Of a DNA stretch of 64,000 nucleotides, positions 1-10,761 are shown piece after piece (within the stretch, counting starts at the first letter, position 1; every line of letters starts with the position of its first letter). Source of the stretch: Aporrectodea caliginosa (lineage: Eukaryota > Annelida > Clitellata > Crassiclitellata > Lumbricidae); the NCBI GenBank assembly GCA_020284085.1, contig JACEVL010000335.1:408501-472500 (forward strand), given 5' to 3'. The translations under genes and the position numbers were made by a program. The notes beneath the pieces are model-generated. The model saw only the letters and a program-made list of their open reading frames with translations, did not search any database and was not told where the DNA came from.

Positions 1-274
1 GGCTTTCCATTTAACTAAGCATGACCCCCCAGGCATGGAATTAGGAATCCAAGGCTGAGTCATTCTTTAGAGAACATGAAACAGACCTAGACAGTAGAGG
101 CACCAAAAGAGATCAAGGAAACGACAGGCAGACAAACAGACAAAGAGACACACACACCCACACACAGGCATATGGATAAAGGTTGATAAAAGCAATACAA
201 GCAGGTATTGATAACTAGTCTAGCAATAATTAAGTACAAAAAACTAGTAGATGAGTTTGGTCTTGACTTAGAAC

Positions 275-452
<178 letters not shown>

Positions 453-660
453 TTCATTGTATATTCTTGGAATGCAATAAGCAGGACCAGGTTCTTCATT
501 TGAGTTTCTGTTTATACAACTGTGTCCCCATAGGCATCACTCCTTACTCAGCCAGGTGCATCCCCTGAAGGAAAGATGCTGCTAAAAGAATTTGGCACCA
601 AGGGTAAAATGTAATTTAACCTGTTTGCTATTTTAGGAACAAGTACAAATGCAAACAATC

Positions 661-690
661 TGCCTGCCAGCCTGCCTGCCTGCCTGCCTG
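661..690. repeat. (TGCC)n microsatellite
   Basis: About seven TGCC/CTGC units in tandem with one interruption. Confidence 0.9.
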
Positions 691-1099
691 AATGTGACTG
701 AATGAGAGAAACTGGAATTCCACACAAATGATCCAGGATTCATAATATAAAACGTAGTTGTTGCATTGTCGATCTGTTCTGTATGTACATAAGCTCAATG
801 GCACAGTCAGCCAAGAGCACCTGCATACTTAACCTTTTAACCTGTCCTAGTTGGGGCAACTATATGTATTTATGAATGGAGTCTGTATTTACTACAACTG
901 CAAGAGAAAAGGAGGCCTGGTCTTCATATTACTTGGTGCATCTGGGCGGTTGTGATCGAAAGGAACAAGATGGCATGGTTTGGCATTTGTCACTTGTTAC
1001 AGATAAGGAAAGAGGTTCAGGTTCTTATCATCAGTCATTACTATAATGTTTATACAGGGCAGACAGAAAATTACAATGCTGACAATGATTATAACAAGC

Positions 1100-1230
1100 A
1101 TGATGATGATGATGAGGAGGGGGAAGAGGATGAGGAGGAGGAGGAGCAGGAGGAGGAGGAGGAGGAGGAGGAGGAGGAGGAGGAGGAGGAGGAGGAGGAG
1201 GAGGAGGAGGATAAGAAGGAAGAGGAGTAG
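1100..1230. repeat. (GAT)n-(GAG)n purine-rich trinucleotide repeat
   Basis: GAT units pass into a long GAG/GGA run. The poly-Glu and poly-Arg frames here are low-complexity artefacts. The strand is polypurine over about 120 bp. Confidence 0.95.
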
Positions 1231-1244
1231 TAATGGTTCTTATT

Positions 1245-1325
1245 AGAAGAAGAGCGGTTCCTCATGCTAGCCGAGACAGCCATGGGTATGAAGTATTAGT
1301 GACTTCATTTTCTTAGCCCTATAAT
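1245..1325 (-). repeat. SINE fragment (family with 'ggctaagaaaatgaagtc' 3' part)
   Basis: The reverse complement reads ggctaagaaaatgaagtcac, then an AATACTTCATACCCATGGCTG-type segment. It matches the dispersed element at 34700-34760 and the one split at 54290/55088 in this window. It is a diverged 3' fragment without a recognisable tRNA head. Confidence 0.7.
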
Positions 1326-1426
1326 CATGATTAAGGTTATCATCGTGATAAGTATTAAATCAGCTGCTGGTGATCACAGTGAGCATGGAATCACATCCAT
1401 TTCCTTCACTGCTGGATGTCTGCCTC

Positions 1427-1499
1427 TTGTACAATCAGTTCCAATGGACAAGCAGTCCACCAGGTCAGTTGTTTGTTGTACAATCAGTTCCAATGGACA
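1427..1499. repeat. 24-bp direct duplication
   Basis: The word starting ttgtacaatcagttccaatg occurs at 1427-1450 and again, identical over 24 bp, at 1476-1499. The copies are 49 bp apart, which suggests a recent local duplication. Confidence 0.9.
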
Positions 1500-2254
1500 G
1501 CATCTCACATGGCATCCAGGACCACTTCCAGTTAAATGGATATCATACTTGACCAGTCACTTCCGGTGACAGTTTGACCCCTAGAACCCAGCTCCCTGGA
1601 GTCCAAAGGTCAGTGGATAACGCACCACTTCTAAGTAATGATGATAGGCATCCTCAGAGAAGAATTCCACTGGCCGACCGTGGAGTCATGGACTGGAAGA
1701 ACAGCCCAGACATGGAGGCACCAAGAGTGCTGGGTGGAAACTGTTATCACAGATGCACCGGGAATACCAAGGGTCTTTATCTCAGGAAGCAGCCAAGGAA
1801 TGGGATAAGACATACCGATCATTTGCATCTGCACCCAGGGTGAGGTCTTTCAGCAAAGGTCATCAACAGATCCAGCTATTTTCCACAATATAATTCGATA
1901 AAAGATGGCCACTTTTAAGATCTATATTCATTTCTTGAATACAGAATAAAAGTCACTAGCGACGACTACAGTAACATTATTCACAGCAGTGAACAACAGT
2001 ACTCGTACTTCTACTAGTAAGAAATAATTATCAAAAGACAATAATAAGAACTGGGAATAATAAAGAATAAATACTACAATCAACATACTAAGAACAGTGT
2101 CACTGCAAAAACAAGAGACTGACTACGCAGTCAAAGATTCTAGTACTACTTACACAAAGGCTGTTTAACATTTAAAAAATAATTTACACTATTATTAGAA
2201 AACAAGTGGAGCATTGAGCTAATTCTATGTTGCTAGAGTTGTGTCAGTGCTCGT

Positions 2255-2325
2255 GAATAAGCTGGTGCCCTGCGCTTAGCTTTAGTGCAGAGCTTTAGAA
2301 ATGTGGAGTTTACGATGACGATTAC
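2255..2325 (+). repeat. Dispersed repeat with 'gaataagctggtgccctgcgc' motif
   Basis: The same block (gaataagctggtg...ctttagaaat...ggagtttacgat) recurs at 60589-60660 on the plus strand and at 59215-59310 on the minus strand. It looks like the 3' region of a SINE or LINE family, and its tails run into GAT/TAA-rich sequence. Confidence 0.7.
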
Positions 2326-3990
2326 GGGCATTTAGCAAGGATCAATTTGGGTGTTATATCACTATTTCTGGTAGCGTGTAACAGAAAGACATATAAACAC
2401 GCAAACATAAGCGTCGTGCAAATACTAGACAACAATGACAAAGCACAACTGCAATACAGTCTAAACTGTCTCGGTCTCGGTCTCTCTCTCTCTCTCTCAT
2501 CCAACAAGATTACATGTTGGCATAGCATCATTTACACAGGTTTCTGGAAAGGTGATTCTTGCAGTTAAGCTTTTCCCCACAGCTCTGGGCTTTCTAAAAC
2601 CCATAAAACGTACAGTTGACTCTTTTACTGAAGCATATAATCATCAGTCGACAGATTGGAAAGATGTATGAATCCCTGCTCCCAAATGAGTCATCCTTAA
2701 TCCTTGGGTGTTGAAAGATGTCAGAAGATTTAGTTGTTGCTGAAGCTGGCTGGTACCAAAGAGGAATCAAGCAGTCCCTGGATTCTGAATAAGGGAGCAA
2801 TCCAAGGGTGCCTAGCAGAGGTTAAAGCTGAAAACCACAAACATGGAATGTCAAGCGGCCCTGTTAACAGTCAGTGTGTATAGAAGTACTTGTGGCTTTT
2901 GAAGTAACCCTAAGGAAATCAGCAAAGAAGCAGTTAATGATTGAAAGATAACCTCTTGGGATAACCTCTTGTGGCTGGCAGGCAGGTCAAGCAGCCAAGC
3001 TCCAACAGCCATGCCACAGGAAATGAGACCACAAGTACTATGAAGAAACTTTGGCATTACTGGGGTAGTCACTCTGTATTAAGACAAGGCCTCAGCCAAC
3101 AAGCACCAGGGGCAAAAGAACCAACATCTATTTCCCCTTTATAAGATGCCCCATTAAAGAATTAAGTTTATGTGCCCATTAAATAAGCATAAATATAAAT
3201 GCACAGTACTTGGATAATGAAGGTCCACTTCAAAATGAAATTTATTGAAAGGTCCGACTACAGGCTTCACAAGACATTTCATTTTAATATGTGTATGAAA
3301 TGCAAAAAATTGAATACTAAAATTAAATACACTGACTCTTGGAAAACATAAAAACTTTAAATATTTTTACTTTTGTACACTTATTAAATCCAATTCTTTT
3401 AGACAGAGTAAAACTAGGACAAAGTAAAGGCTGTCCCTAATTTTTACTTAAACTAACTTTTCAGTATTAGCAACTTCATTTTCTTGACCATCAAATACCT
3501 CAGCAGAAGATCAGTTCTCTTTCTTATTACACACAGAGTGGAACCTAGTTTTGGTCACCCCATATCAAGTACTGCACTATAACAAGGTTATAACAAGGTT
3601 GCATTATAATGTGGATCTGAGCTGAATCACACTTGGGATGAATAACATTTGAAGAATCCTGTGGTAAAGGATGAGGAGGGTTCTATAACCAGTTTCCTTA
3701 GTGTAGTCATATCATTAGCGCTTGAACCCAGATGAACTCACTAACTACTAGACTGTACAATTGTAACTTAAGAAAACCATGGAGTATCAGTTTCAAACTC
3801 AATTAAGTCGTCTTGTATTAGAGAAGTGACCCATGTCTCTCAGTAAATTGATGCCGCATTAAAACAACACCAAGAATGCAACTGTCAATCTAAAACAACA
3901 TCTCAAACACTTACAGGCAAATTATAATAATGCATATATAATTATATACGTATACAAATATATACAATACCTACATAGATCTATATATAT

Positions 3991-4088
3991 ACAGAGAGAG
4001 ACACAGACAGATAGACAGACACAGAGACACAGAGAGACATAGAGACACAGAGAGTGAGAGTGAGTGAGTGACAGACAGACAGACAGGC

Positions 4089-4121
<33 letters not shown>
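3991..4121. repeat. (AGAC)n/(AG)n compound microsatellite
   Basis: AG/AC-rich sequence resolves into a clean GACA tetranucleotide run at about 4072-4121. The Ser/Cys/Leu-rich minus-strand frame is an artefact. Confidence 0.93.
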
Positions 4122-5020
4122 GGGTCAACTGTCTATCTGTATACACTTCCATGGTCAAGATAAAGGATGTGTGGTATCAAAGTCCATAGAACTGACCAAA
4201 GGGCATCTAAACAGGTGTCAGAAAGAATGAAAGACACCCTGACCTGAGACACCCTGACCTGGAACACCCACTAAGCAACAAATCCAGATGTCCCTTCTCA
4301 GTTGGGAGAACCACTGAGACAAGAAAATGGACCAAAGGGAGCAGCCACCTCATTTCCTATCAGAATATTTTAGTATGGGGATATGTACATATGTGCAAGG
4401 ACGTCAGTACCCAAATGGCACGTTTGTAAGAACTAATTCCATATAACTTAGCCGGTATAGAAAAAACTTTAAACAAATAATCATAGCATAGGCGTTGACT
4501 TTTGCTTTTGTCTCTGGGTGCATGTGTTCTATCTCGGGAAAATTTTATATATCTACAGTGCTGTGAGTTTGAGCGCCTTTTCGGAGAAAGAAAATTGTTT
4601 TCTTGTCAAGGGTATGTGGTTAGAAAAGTATTTGAAACTCACGCAATGGTGACTTTATATAGGACATAATTTTGTAAATTTATTATACAGTTTATCCGAA
4701 TTCTTCTGGGTGTGATGCACCCACTGAACTTTCTCTCTGGGTGCATTCGCAGCCAAGGCTCCCAAAGAGTCGGTGCCTATGTATCATAGGCCGATATGTG
4801 AGAGAGTGGCATTGTGAAAAAACTTCACAACTGATGGCTATATATCAGAAAAACATAGAGGATAAATCAACGTCTAAACTCAACTACAGACATCTGTAGA
4901 GAAAGAGAGAGAGAGAGATAAGATGTCATAATACAATGGGCATCAATCCATAACTGCATCAGTAGTCACAGTGGTAATGGAAATGGTAAAAGATATGGCA
5001 GTAATACAATTCGATTAGAT

Positions 5021-5100
5021 AAAAACTGAGTAATCGTAATCGTAATCGTAAATTTATATAGCGCCACTTCAACAAATACTCCTCAGAGGCGCTCAAAGGT
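5021..5100 (+). repeat. SINE-tail-like repeat (TAATCG)n plus 'tatagcgcc...cagaggcgctc'
   Basis: TAATCG units lead into tttatatagcgcc...cagaggcgctcaaagg. A related block is at 62210-62285. The short hairpin-like gcgcc/ggcgc pair is typical of 3' tails of animal tRNA-derived SINEs. The family name is not known to me. Confidence 0.55.
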
Positions 5101-5840
5101 TCAAAAGAAATGACGATGATGACGAGCGTTGGTTTGCAATGAACTGCAAGTACATCTTCACTCAAAAATCAGAGTTGCTGCTTGGCTCAAAGAATTCATA
5201 ACACATCAGATGCAAATGAAAGTTTTATCTGGTATTAACTATCACATTGTCCATAAAAATGCACAATAAATCACCAAATCACCGATTAAGGTTTTAACTC
5301 TTAAATTTGACCATGCACAACTTGTTTGAATGTATCCGAGATATTGAACATCAACTGTGCTCTACCACTCAAAGATACTAGCATCTTAGGCTCTAGCATG
5401 CCACAGTCTTACCTAGTAATTGTCGTTTTTGTCAAAAGAGCACAATAACATGATACTAATGTGCCAGATTCAAACGAGATTCACCTGAAATCTACCTTTC
5501 TTCCACCTGTTTGAAAAACACAAGCCCTCTTGCTCTGGCCATGTCTGCACTTCAGCCAAAAAGATCCACTAACCTCAGGACCACACTACTGGGGACCTTC
5601 TACACCAGAGGCACTTAAACCTTTCTATCATTTCCTTTACTATCTCAATGTGCAATCCCTTCATCACTCCTACCAAACCTATATCCATTTTACCTTACAT
5701 TAGAAGCTCCTACCTCTCTTCCTCCTCTCCTTCCTTCATTCCACCTTCATCCCCACCTACATTCTCTCGGCCGAAATGCTCCTTCAAGGGCATTGCTTGT
5801 CAGAAGCTTCATGGGAGGCATGTAAACAAGCACACAACTT

Positions 5841-5945
5841 ATATCCCTGCCATGAGCATTAGATGGGACCAATATGGGCTCTATACGGATCCCATAAGCA
5901 AACATGGGTCTTATAGTGTTCCATGTGGGCATGTTGGCAGAGATA
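5841..5945. mobile_element. Very small TIR element (105 bp), copy 1
   Basis: It is bounded by TA|TCCCTGCCA on the left and TGGCAGAGA|TA on the right: a 9-bp inverted terminus with one mismatch and a TA duplication. A second copy lies at 7039-7132 and shares the internal GATGGGAC / ATGGG words. TA target sites are typical of Tc1/mariner-type MITEs. The class assignment is an inference. Confidence 0.6.
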
Positions 5946-6048
5946 CCTCAACTACTTTAGCTCCCTTATACGCTAGCATGCTTTATAACCCTCCCTTGCT
6001 TCTGTCACCCCACCCCCACCCTCCTCCATAAACTGTGTATTGTCTTAC

Positions 6049-6445
6049 CAAAATGGAGACTGAGATTGACGCTGTTCGGCCACTGGACGTCCTCCATCAT
6101 CGTGCTCGACTGCCACCAGCTGAGGTGATCGACACTGTGGAAGTCCGTCAGGTAGCTGGGCGGATGGGCCCCCCTCTGGCCGTGCTCGCAGATGTCGCAC
6201 GACTTGGTCGCCCCGGAGATGCCCGTCTGCTGGCAGAACTCCTCGGGGCCCCTCATCCCGCAGGTATTCGTCGCCTCGACGGACAGGTTGAAGGCAGCGT
6301 TCACGAACGGGGGCAAGCATCGCTGAGCGTGGCCATACTGGTCGTAGCAGAGGACCCGGTTGCTATCGCAGTGAGACCGGCCGATAAGGCACTCCAGAAC
6401 AACGCATGCCAACAGACAGAAGACGGGCAGGGCTCCTCGCCGCAT
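6049..6445 (-). CDS. LAMC1: Laminin subunit gamma-1-like, first coding exon (partial gene)
   Basis: Laminin gamma-1 is an extracellular basement-membrane glycoprotein. Its N-terminal (LN, domain VI) region polymerises with alpha and beta chains. The exon encodes about 132 residues. An M-R-R-G start is followed by a hydrophobic signal peptide (PVFCLLACVVLECLIG). Then comes the start of the LN domain: CYDQYGHAQRCLPPFVNAAF, ATNTCG, GISGATKSCDIC, HPPSYLTDFHS, WWQSSTMMEDVQWP and SVNLSLHFG. WWQS.TM and VNLSLHFGK-type motifs fit gamma chains better than netrins, where the family has TCWQS. The exon ends in phase 1 at gtaaga on the minus strand. An in-frame upstream ATG at 6520 exists, but 6445 gives the better signal peptide. 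The rest of the gene lies beyond the window's left edge. Confidence 0.85.
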
Positions 6446-6679
6446 TTTCCCAACGTTCCTACCCGACAGCGAGCGATCGGATCTGTAAAAAGACTTCGTT
6501 AAAATCCGTACAAAGGTCACGAGGAGTGCAGCAGCAACTTTTCGGAACTTAGTTTATAAAACTTCCAACTTTTCTCTCTCTCTCTCGCCCCCACCGTACG
6601 CTATAATCTTCTTCCTCGGCTCTGCCAGAAGGACTAGCTCAACCTTCCCCAGCAAACTATAACAGCTGTAGCCAGAGCA

Positions 6680-6751
<72 letters not shown>

Positions 6752-6850
6752 CGACCGCTTACGTCGAGACGCTGGCGCCCCAAGCTGTGACAAGAATAAC
6801 TAAGGCTGCCTAGATATCGCGAACGATGCATCTACAGTAGAGCTACGTTA
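6446..6850 (-). other. Laminin gamma 5' leader and proximal upstream region
   Basis: This is the DNA directly upstream of the laminin start on its strand. It contains the open frame extension to 6520, a long CT tract (GA on the gene's strand) and otherwise unique-looking sequence. I cannot place a TATA box or transcription start with confidence. Confidence 0.4.
6681..6747. repeat. (CT)n microsatellite upstream of the laminin exon
   Basis: About 33 uninterrupted CT units lie roughly 240 bp upstream of the laminin ATG. On the gene's strand this is a (GA)n tract. Such tracts often sit in promoters or 5' UTRs, but no function is shown here. Confidence 0.95.
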
Positions 6851-7038
6851 ACTTAGCAAGCGCCGTTATATTAATATTGCAGGCGGATTTAATCTGATCC
6901 AAAATCCCGTCCACTTTGCAGAGTGTAGCCCACGCTAGCAATTTTAAGCTAAGGTGTGTATTAAGAATTAAATCTGCGAATTGATCATCTAAACCCTTCC
7001 TTACCTATTGTGAGTAAAACCTTGAAACTAGTTCAAAC

Positions 7039-7132
7039 TACCTCTGCCAGCATTTTCATGGGCAATAAATGGGACCCATGGGGCTTTAAAGCCTCTATAA
7101 AATGAAATATGCTGACATGTTGGCAGGGATAT
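7039..7132. mobile_element. Very small TIR element, copy 2
   Basis: It is bounded by TA|CCTCTGCCA and TGGCAGGGA|TA and is related to 5841-5945 in its termini and in the central ATGGGACC word. It lies in the upstream DNA between the laminin gene and the LINE. Confidence 0.6.
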
Positions 7133-7984
7133 TCTATTCGATGGTGGTTTTGCGTAGTTATAGCAACTCTGCACGATTTCTGGAGGCACCATTTTTATTT
7201 ACGATTAGGCCTACAATCACAAAAAAGAATACAGCCTAGGCCTATTATTGGCAGCAGATCCGTTGAATAAAGGCCCAACTGAAACTTCTTGTAGCGCTGT
7301 TACCTGAGGGTAATCAAACTGGAACAAGTTTAAATTTTAATTAAATCGCGCGTGGTGTCTGTATAAATTCAAAACCACGAATTTGCACTACGTTAGTTTC
7401 GAATTGACTGTGCCGTATAATACTCCGTGCTCGTTCGAGTCAGTCGATGACGTTGGTCGACACTCGGCCAAGTCGCAAATTCATTGACTTAAGCAAATAA
7501 GTAAGTAGTAAGCTGCTAATCGCACTTTGGTGCACAGCCATCTTCTAAACGCAATTAAAAAGTATATATCATCCTGACAATAAACGTTTTTTGCATCTGA
7601 CAAGTAAGTTAGTAAATAAATAAGCGAGAATATCCCTTAGGCTAATAAACTAATTGGGCCAACCGAACCTTGGTGTACAATCGATATATATAGTTGGTCG
7701 ACCTGAAACTTACCGTGACCCATCGATAGACAATGGCAATCAAGATACCTGGATTTCTAAAGCTCCTGAAGTCAGGCAAATCTCCTGCAGGTACCAACTT
7801 ATTCACAGGTGCTCATTTGAAAACAAAATCGACAATCAGCACATACACGTTGACCCAACGTTGGTCAACAATTTATGGCCCAACGTGTGTGTGTGTGTGA
7901 CAGTGTGTGCGTGGCCATTAAGTGAATAGACTGTCTATGTTTGTTCACGTGTGTATATGATATACTTACTTACTTACTAACTTT
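7133..7984. other. Unannotated intergenic stretch
   Basis: I see no gene here. The sequence is AT-rich with scattered 'aggcct' words and short TTACTTACT runs near 7965-7978, like the 3' tail of the LINE that ends at about 10470. Confidence 0.5.
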
Positions 7985-8008
7985 ACACACACACACACAC
8001 ACACACAC

Positions 8009-8061
<53 letters not shown>
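7985..8061. repeat. (CA)n-(TA)n compound microsatellite
   Basis: About 12 CA units are followed by about 25 TA units. Confidence 0.97.
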
Positions 8062-8063
<2 letters not shown>

Positions 8064-8065
8064 TG

Positions 8066-8142
8066 CCAACTGAGAGATCTGGCGGTAGTGAAGCTGTTAC
8101 TAGACCCAGGTGCTATCGTCAACTGTCAACCAGCGCAGGGAA
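8066..8142 (+). pseudogene. Possible ankyrin-repeat exon fragment
   Basis: The frame reads CQLRDLAVVKLLLDPGAIVN followed by CQPAQG, close to an ankyrin helix-loop (VVKLLLDxGAxVN). A weak acceptor (ctgagag) and a possible donor (gtgcgt at about 8142) bracket it. It lies upstream of the ankyrin gene start at 10727, with a LINE between them. It may therefore be a displaced exon copy, part of another gene or chance. I treat it as a relic. Confidence 0.3.
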
Positions 8143-8379
8143 GTGCGTATCCAAACTTTAAAGATTACCTAGTAACAGTATAATCGTTAAAGAGTTTTTA
8201 TATGGCGTCTTTTTTTAGCTGTCACAGGAAAGACTTCTATTAGTTCATTTCCAGACACTTAACACGGAAGAAATACTTTGAAAATATTTTGAGTCTTACA
8301 TTTATAATGAATTACGGTAACGCAGGACGCAAAGATAGGCTACTGATCGAGTAAGATCCTTTACCACTGCTGCCCGTTT

Positions 8380-10470
8380 GAATGGGTGCGACGCCATTTA
8401 AGGTCCCCCGTATATAGACCGTGCTAGCCAGACATTCAAATCTCTTAAATAACCCCCAACGGAAAGCGAACCACCATCCTTACAGCGGTGCATGTAAGCA
8501 CCGCTTTTGATGACTTTTATAGTTTTATTGACGACTCGCTCAACCGCTTCTTCCCCCTCAAACAGATAACAATCAAGAGAAAGGATCCGTCTTACATGAC
8601 CCCAAAACTGAAATACTTACTTCGCCGTAGAAAAACGCTTCTCCGTCGTGGAAGAGTTGAGGCTGCGGATGCTCTTGCCACTCGGATCAACGACTGTATT
8701 GTTAAGACAAATGCTGCCTCCTTCCAGGGTCTTGAACGTGGCTCTCGGATGCTCTGGGCTGAGGTTAGGCGGCTTCAGGGTGATGTTGTAGTTAGTCCAG
8801 CGGTGTTTGGAGGTGTAACGTGCGAGCCGACATTATCAAGTTGTTTCGACTGATCTTGATTATATTGTGCCATTGCTTAAACTAACTGCTAATGTTGAGC
8901 AACCTGTTAATATTGATGAATATTATGTGTTCAGAGGATTGGAATCGGTCCGTGGGTCCTCAGTTGGCCCTGATGGCATCCCTTCTTGGTTCCTATCCAC
9001 TATGGCTCATCTCCTCTCTGCCCCGGTTACATATCTCTTTAACTGCTCTCTGGCTTCCTCTTACACGCCGCCCCAGTGGCGCTCTAGCTGTATTACGCCA
9101 GTCCCTAAAACCTGCGCCCTCAAAATGAGGCTGACTTTAGACCCATTTCTATTACTCCGGTGCTATGCCGCATGTTGGAGAAAATTGTTGTGAGAAGTTA
9201 CTTTTACCCAATCTTCACTGATCCCGAAATAAATTCTACCCTTAGAGACCAATACGCCTTTCGGCCCTCTGGCTCAACTACTTCCGCCATCATTGCTCTC
9301 ACCCACGGAATTCTTGAGATGTTACACGATGAACCCTATGTTCGTCTTATCTCGCTAGACTTTTCACGTGCCTTTGACACGGTTAGGCACTCTTACCTAT
9401 CTGAACAACTTGCTCTATTGCCAATACCTGACTTTCTGTATAATTGGATCTTATCCCTATTGAAAGACCGTCAGCATTGTACTAAATTTCTCGGCCAAGT
9501 CTCAGCCTTTTGTCGGATAAATGCTAGCATTATACAGGGCTCTGGTCTCGGACCTTCTGACTTTGTAGTAGCTATTTCAGGCTTGAAACCTGTGCATCGC
9601 AGTAATAGGTTGCTTAAATACGCTGATGATAGCTATATTCTCATTCCAGCATCTGCTATTACCTCCACTTCGTCTGAACTTCAAAATGTTGCCAATTGGG
9701 CACTAACTTGTAATCTTAAATTGAATAACAATAAATCCAAAGAGATGGTATTTAGGCGCCCGCGGTCTAAATTACTTGATCTTCCTCTCCCTATACCAGG
9801 TATTTGTAGGGTATCTGAGTCTGTTATTCTAGGGGTAACCATTTCGGATAGACTTAGTTTTGACCCCCATATTGACCGAATCTGTATTAAGGCTAGCCAA
9901 TCGCTCTATGCGATACGCATCCTTATTGCCCATGGTCTCTCGGGGATGCGCCTTTTTGATGTAGTTCGGGCAACCTCGCTGGCTCGCCTCCTGTATGCTT
10001 CCCCTGCTTGGTACGGCTTTGCCAATGCTGGTCAGCGCGCGCGTATTAATGCAATAATACGCAAAATGGTACGGCTAAAGTTTTTGCCTGCCGACCAGAT
10101 AATGTTTGATGACCTCTGTCGCCGTGCTGACTCTTCTCTTTTCTCATCTGTGCTTCACAACCCCAGCCATGTTCTTAATGGTCTACTGCCTCCTATAAAG
10201 AATGTTAAGTACTCTCTCCGTCCTCGTTCACATAACCGTGAGATCCCACATGCTGACGCTTTAACTAGATGTGGTTTTATTACGCGTATGTTATTTTATT
10301 GATTTTATTGCTAATCTTTCTTTTTACTATTACCTTAATCTCATATATGCATAGATGTCTGTTTTATTGTATTTTATGATATTTTTGACATTTGTGATTT
10401 TTGTGATTCATTCTGATGTTCCCGCAGTGCGTTTGCAGGCGGTTCAATAAAGCACGTACTTACTTACTTA
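8380..10470 (+). mobile_element. Non-LTR retrotransposon (LINE), 5'-truncated, with ACTT-type tail
   Basis: The element begins in what looks like the end of the endonuclease region or linker (WVRRHLRSPVYRP around 8383) and continues through reverse transcriptase. It has a short AT-rich 3' UTR (10303-10425), a compact GC-richer 3' end (gcagtgcgtttgcaggcgg, 10425-10443) and a (TACT)n tail at 10449-10475. There are no LTRs. The RT resembles the CR1/Jockey group. The 3' end is shared with a SINE at 38230-38445. Confidence 0.85.
8488..10302 (+). pseudogene. LINE reverse transcriptase with two frameshifts
   Basis: The reverse transcriptase primes on nicked target DNA to copy the element. The linker (DPSYMTPKLKYLLRRR) is in one frame to about 8853. 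The frame shifts near 8850 (LLKLTANVEQPVN, GPDGIPSWFL) and shifts back near 9125 (ADFRPISITP). The last 380 residues are open: DQYAFRPSGSTTSAI, LDFSRAFDTV, IQGSGLGPSDF and the catalytic YADD at 9619-9630, then LNNNKSKEMVF and an RT thumb-like C-terminus ending at 10302. The core is otherwise intact, so the copy is fairly young. The two shifts disable it unless they are sequencing errors. Confidence 0.85.
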
Positions 10471-10559
10471 CTTACTCCTAGCATTTTCCTTTCTCTCTAA
10501 CTGATAACTGTACATACTATCACTGGTGGACTATATAAATATCTGTACCTGCGCTATAT

Positions 10560-10726
10560 AATTTTGCACGTGACAGAAATCACTGACCCGCGACGAAGGC
10601 TCCTGATTGGCTGCCGTTTGAGGGCGGAAGTAAACAGCGGAAACAAGAAGGGATTTAAATTTGAAATCAGTTGAGTTCAAACTGTTGCCGTGTAAAGGTC
10701 GGTTGGAAGAAGTTGTTGCTTCCGTA
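10560..10726 (+). promoter_or_regulatory. Promoter-like segment before the ankyrin gene
   Basis: A GC-richer island in AT-rich DNA contains an E-box/CLEAR-like gCACGTGac at about 10567-10575, an inverted CCAAT box (gattggctg, about 10603), a GC-box-like gggcgga (about 10623) and gcggaaac. It ends just before the ATG at 10727. The assignment rests on base composition and motifs only. Confidence 0.4.
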
Positions 10727-10761
10727 ATGAAACGAAAGTTAAGTCAAAACGAAATAACTTT
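10727..10761 (+). CDS. Ankyrin gene exon 1
   Basis: Encodes MKRKLSQNEIT plus two bases of a Leu codon, ending at donor gtgaag. The next in-frame codon would be TGA, so the exon is only useful if spliced here. The phase fits exon 2 exactly. Confidence 0.5.

Noticed and set aside
1327..1834. Cluster of 60-89-codon frames on both strands
   Set aside because: No family signature, splice context or codon pattern. The region contains a local 24-bp duplication and looks non-coding.
6049..6445. Netrin instead of laminin gamma
   Set aside because: Netrins share the LN domain, but WWQS.TM, ATNTCG and KSCDIC with VNLSLHFG fit laminin gamma chains better. Later domains outside the window would settle it.
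6035..6502. 155-codon plus-strand frame
   Set aside because: It is antisense to the laminin exon, whose signal peptide and LN motifs are convincing. The plus frame has no family signature.
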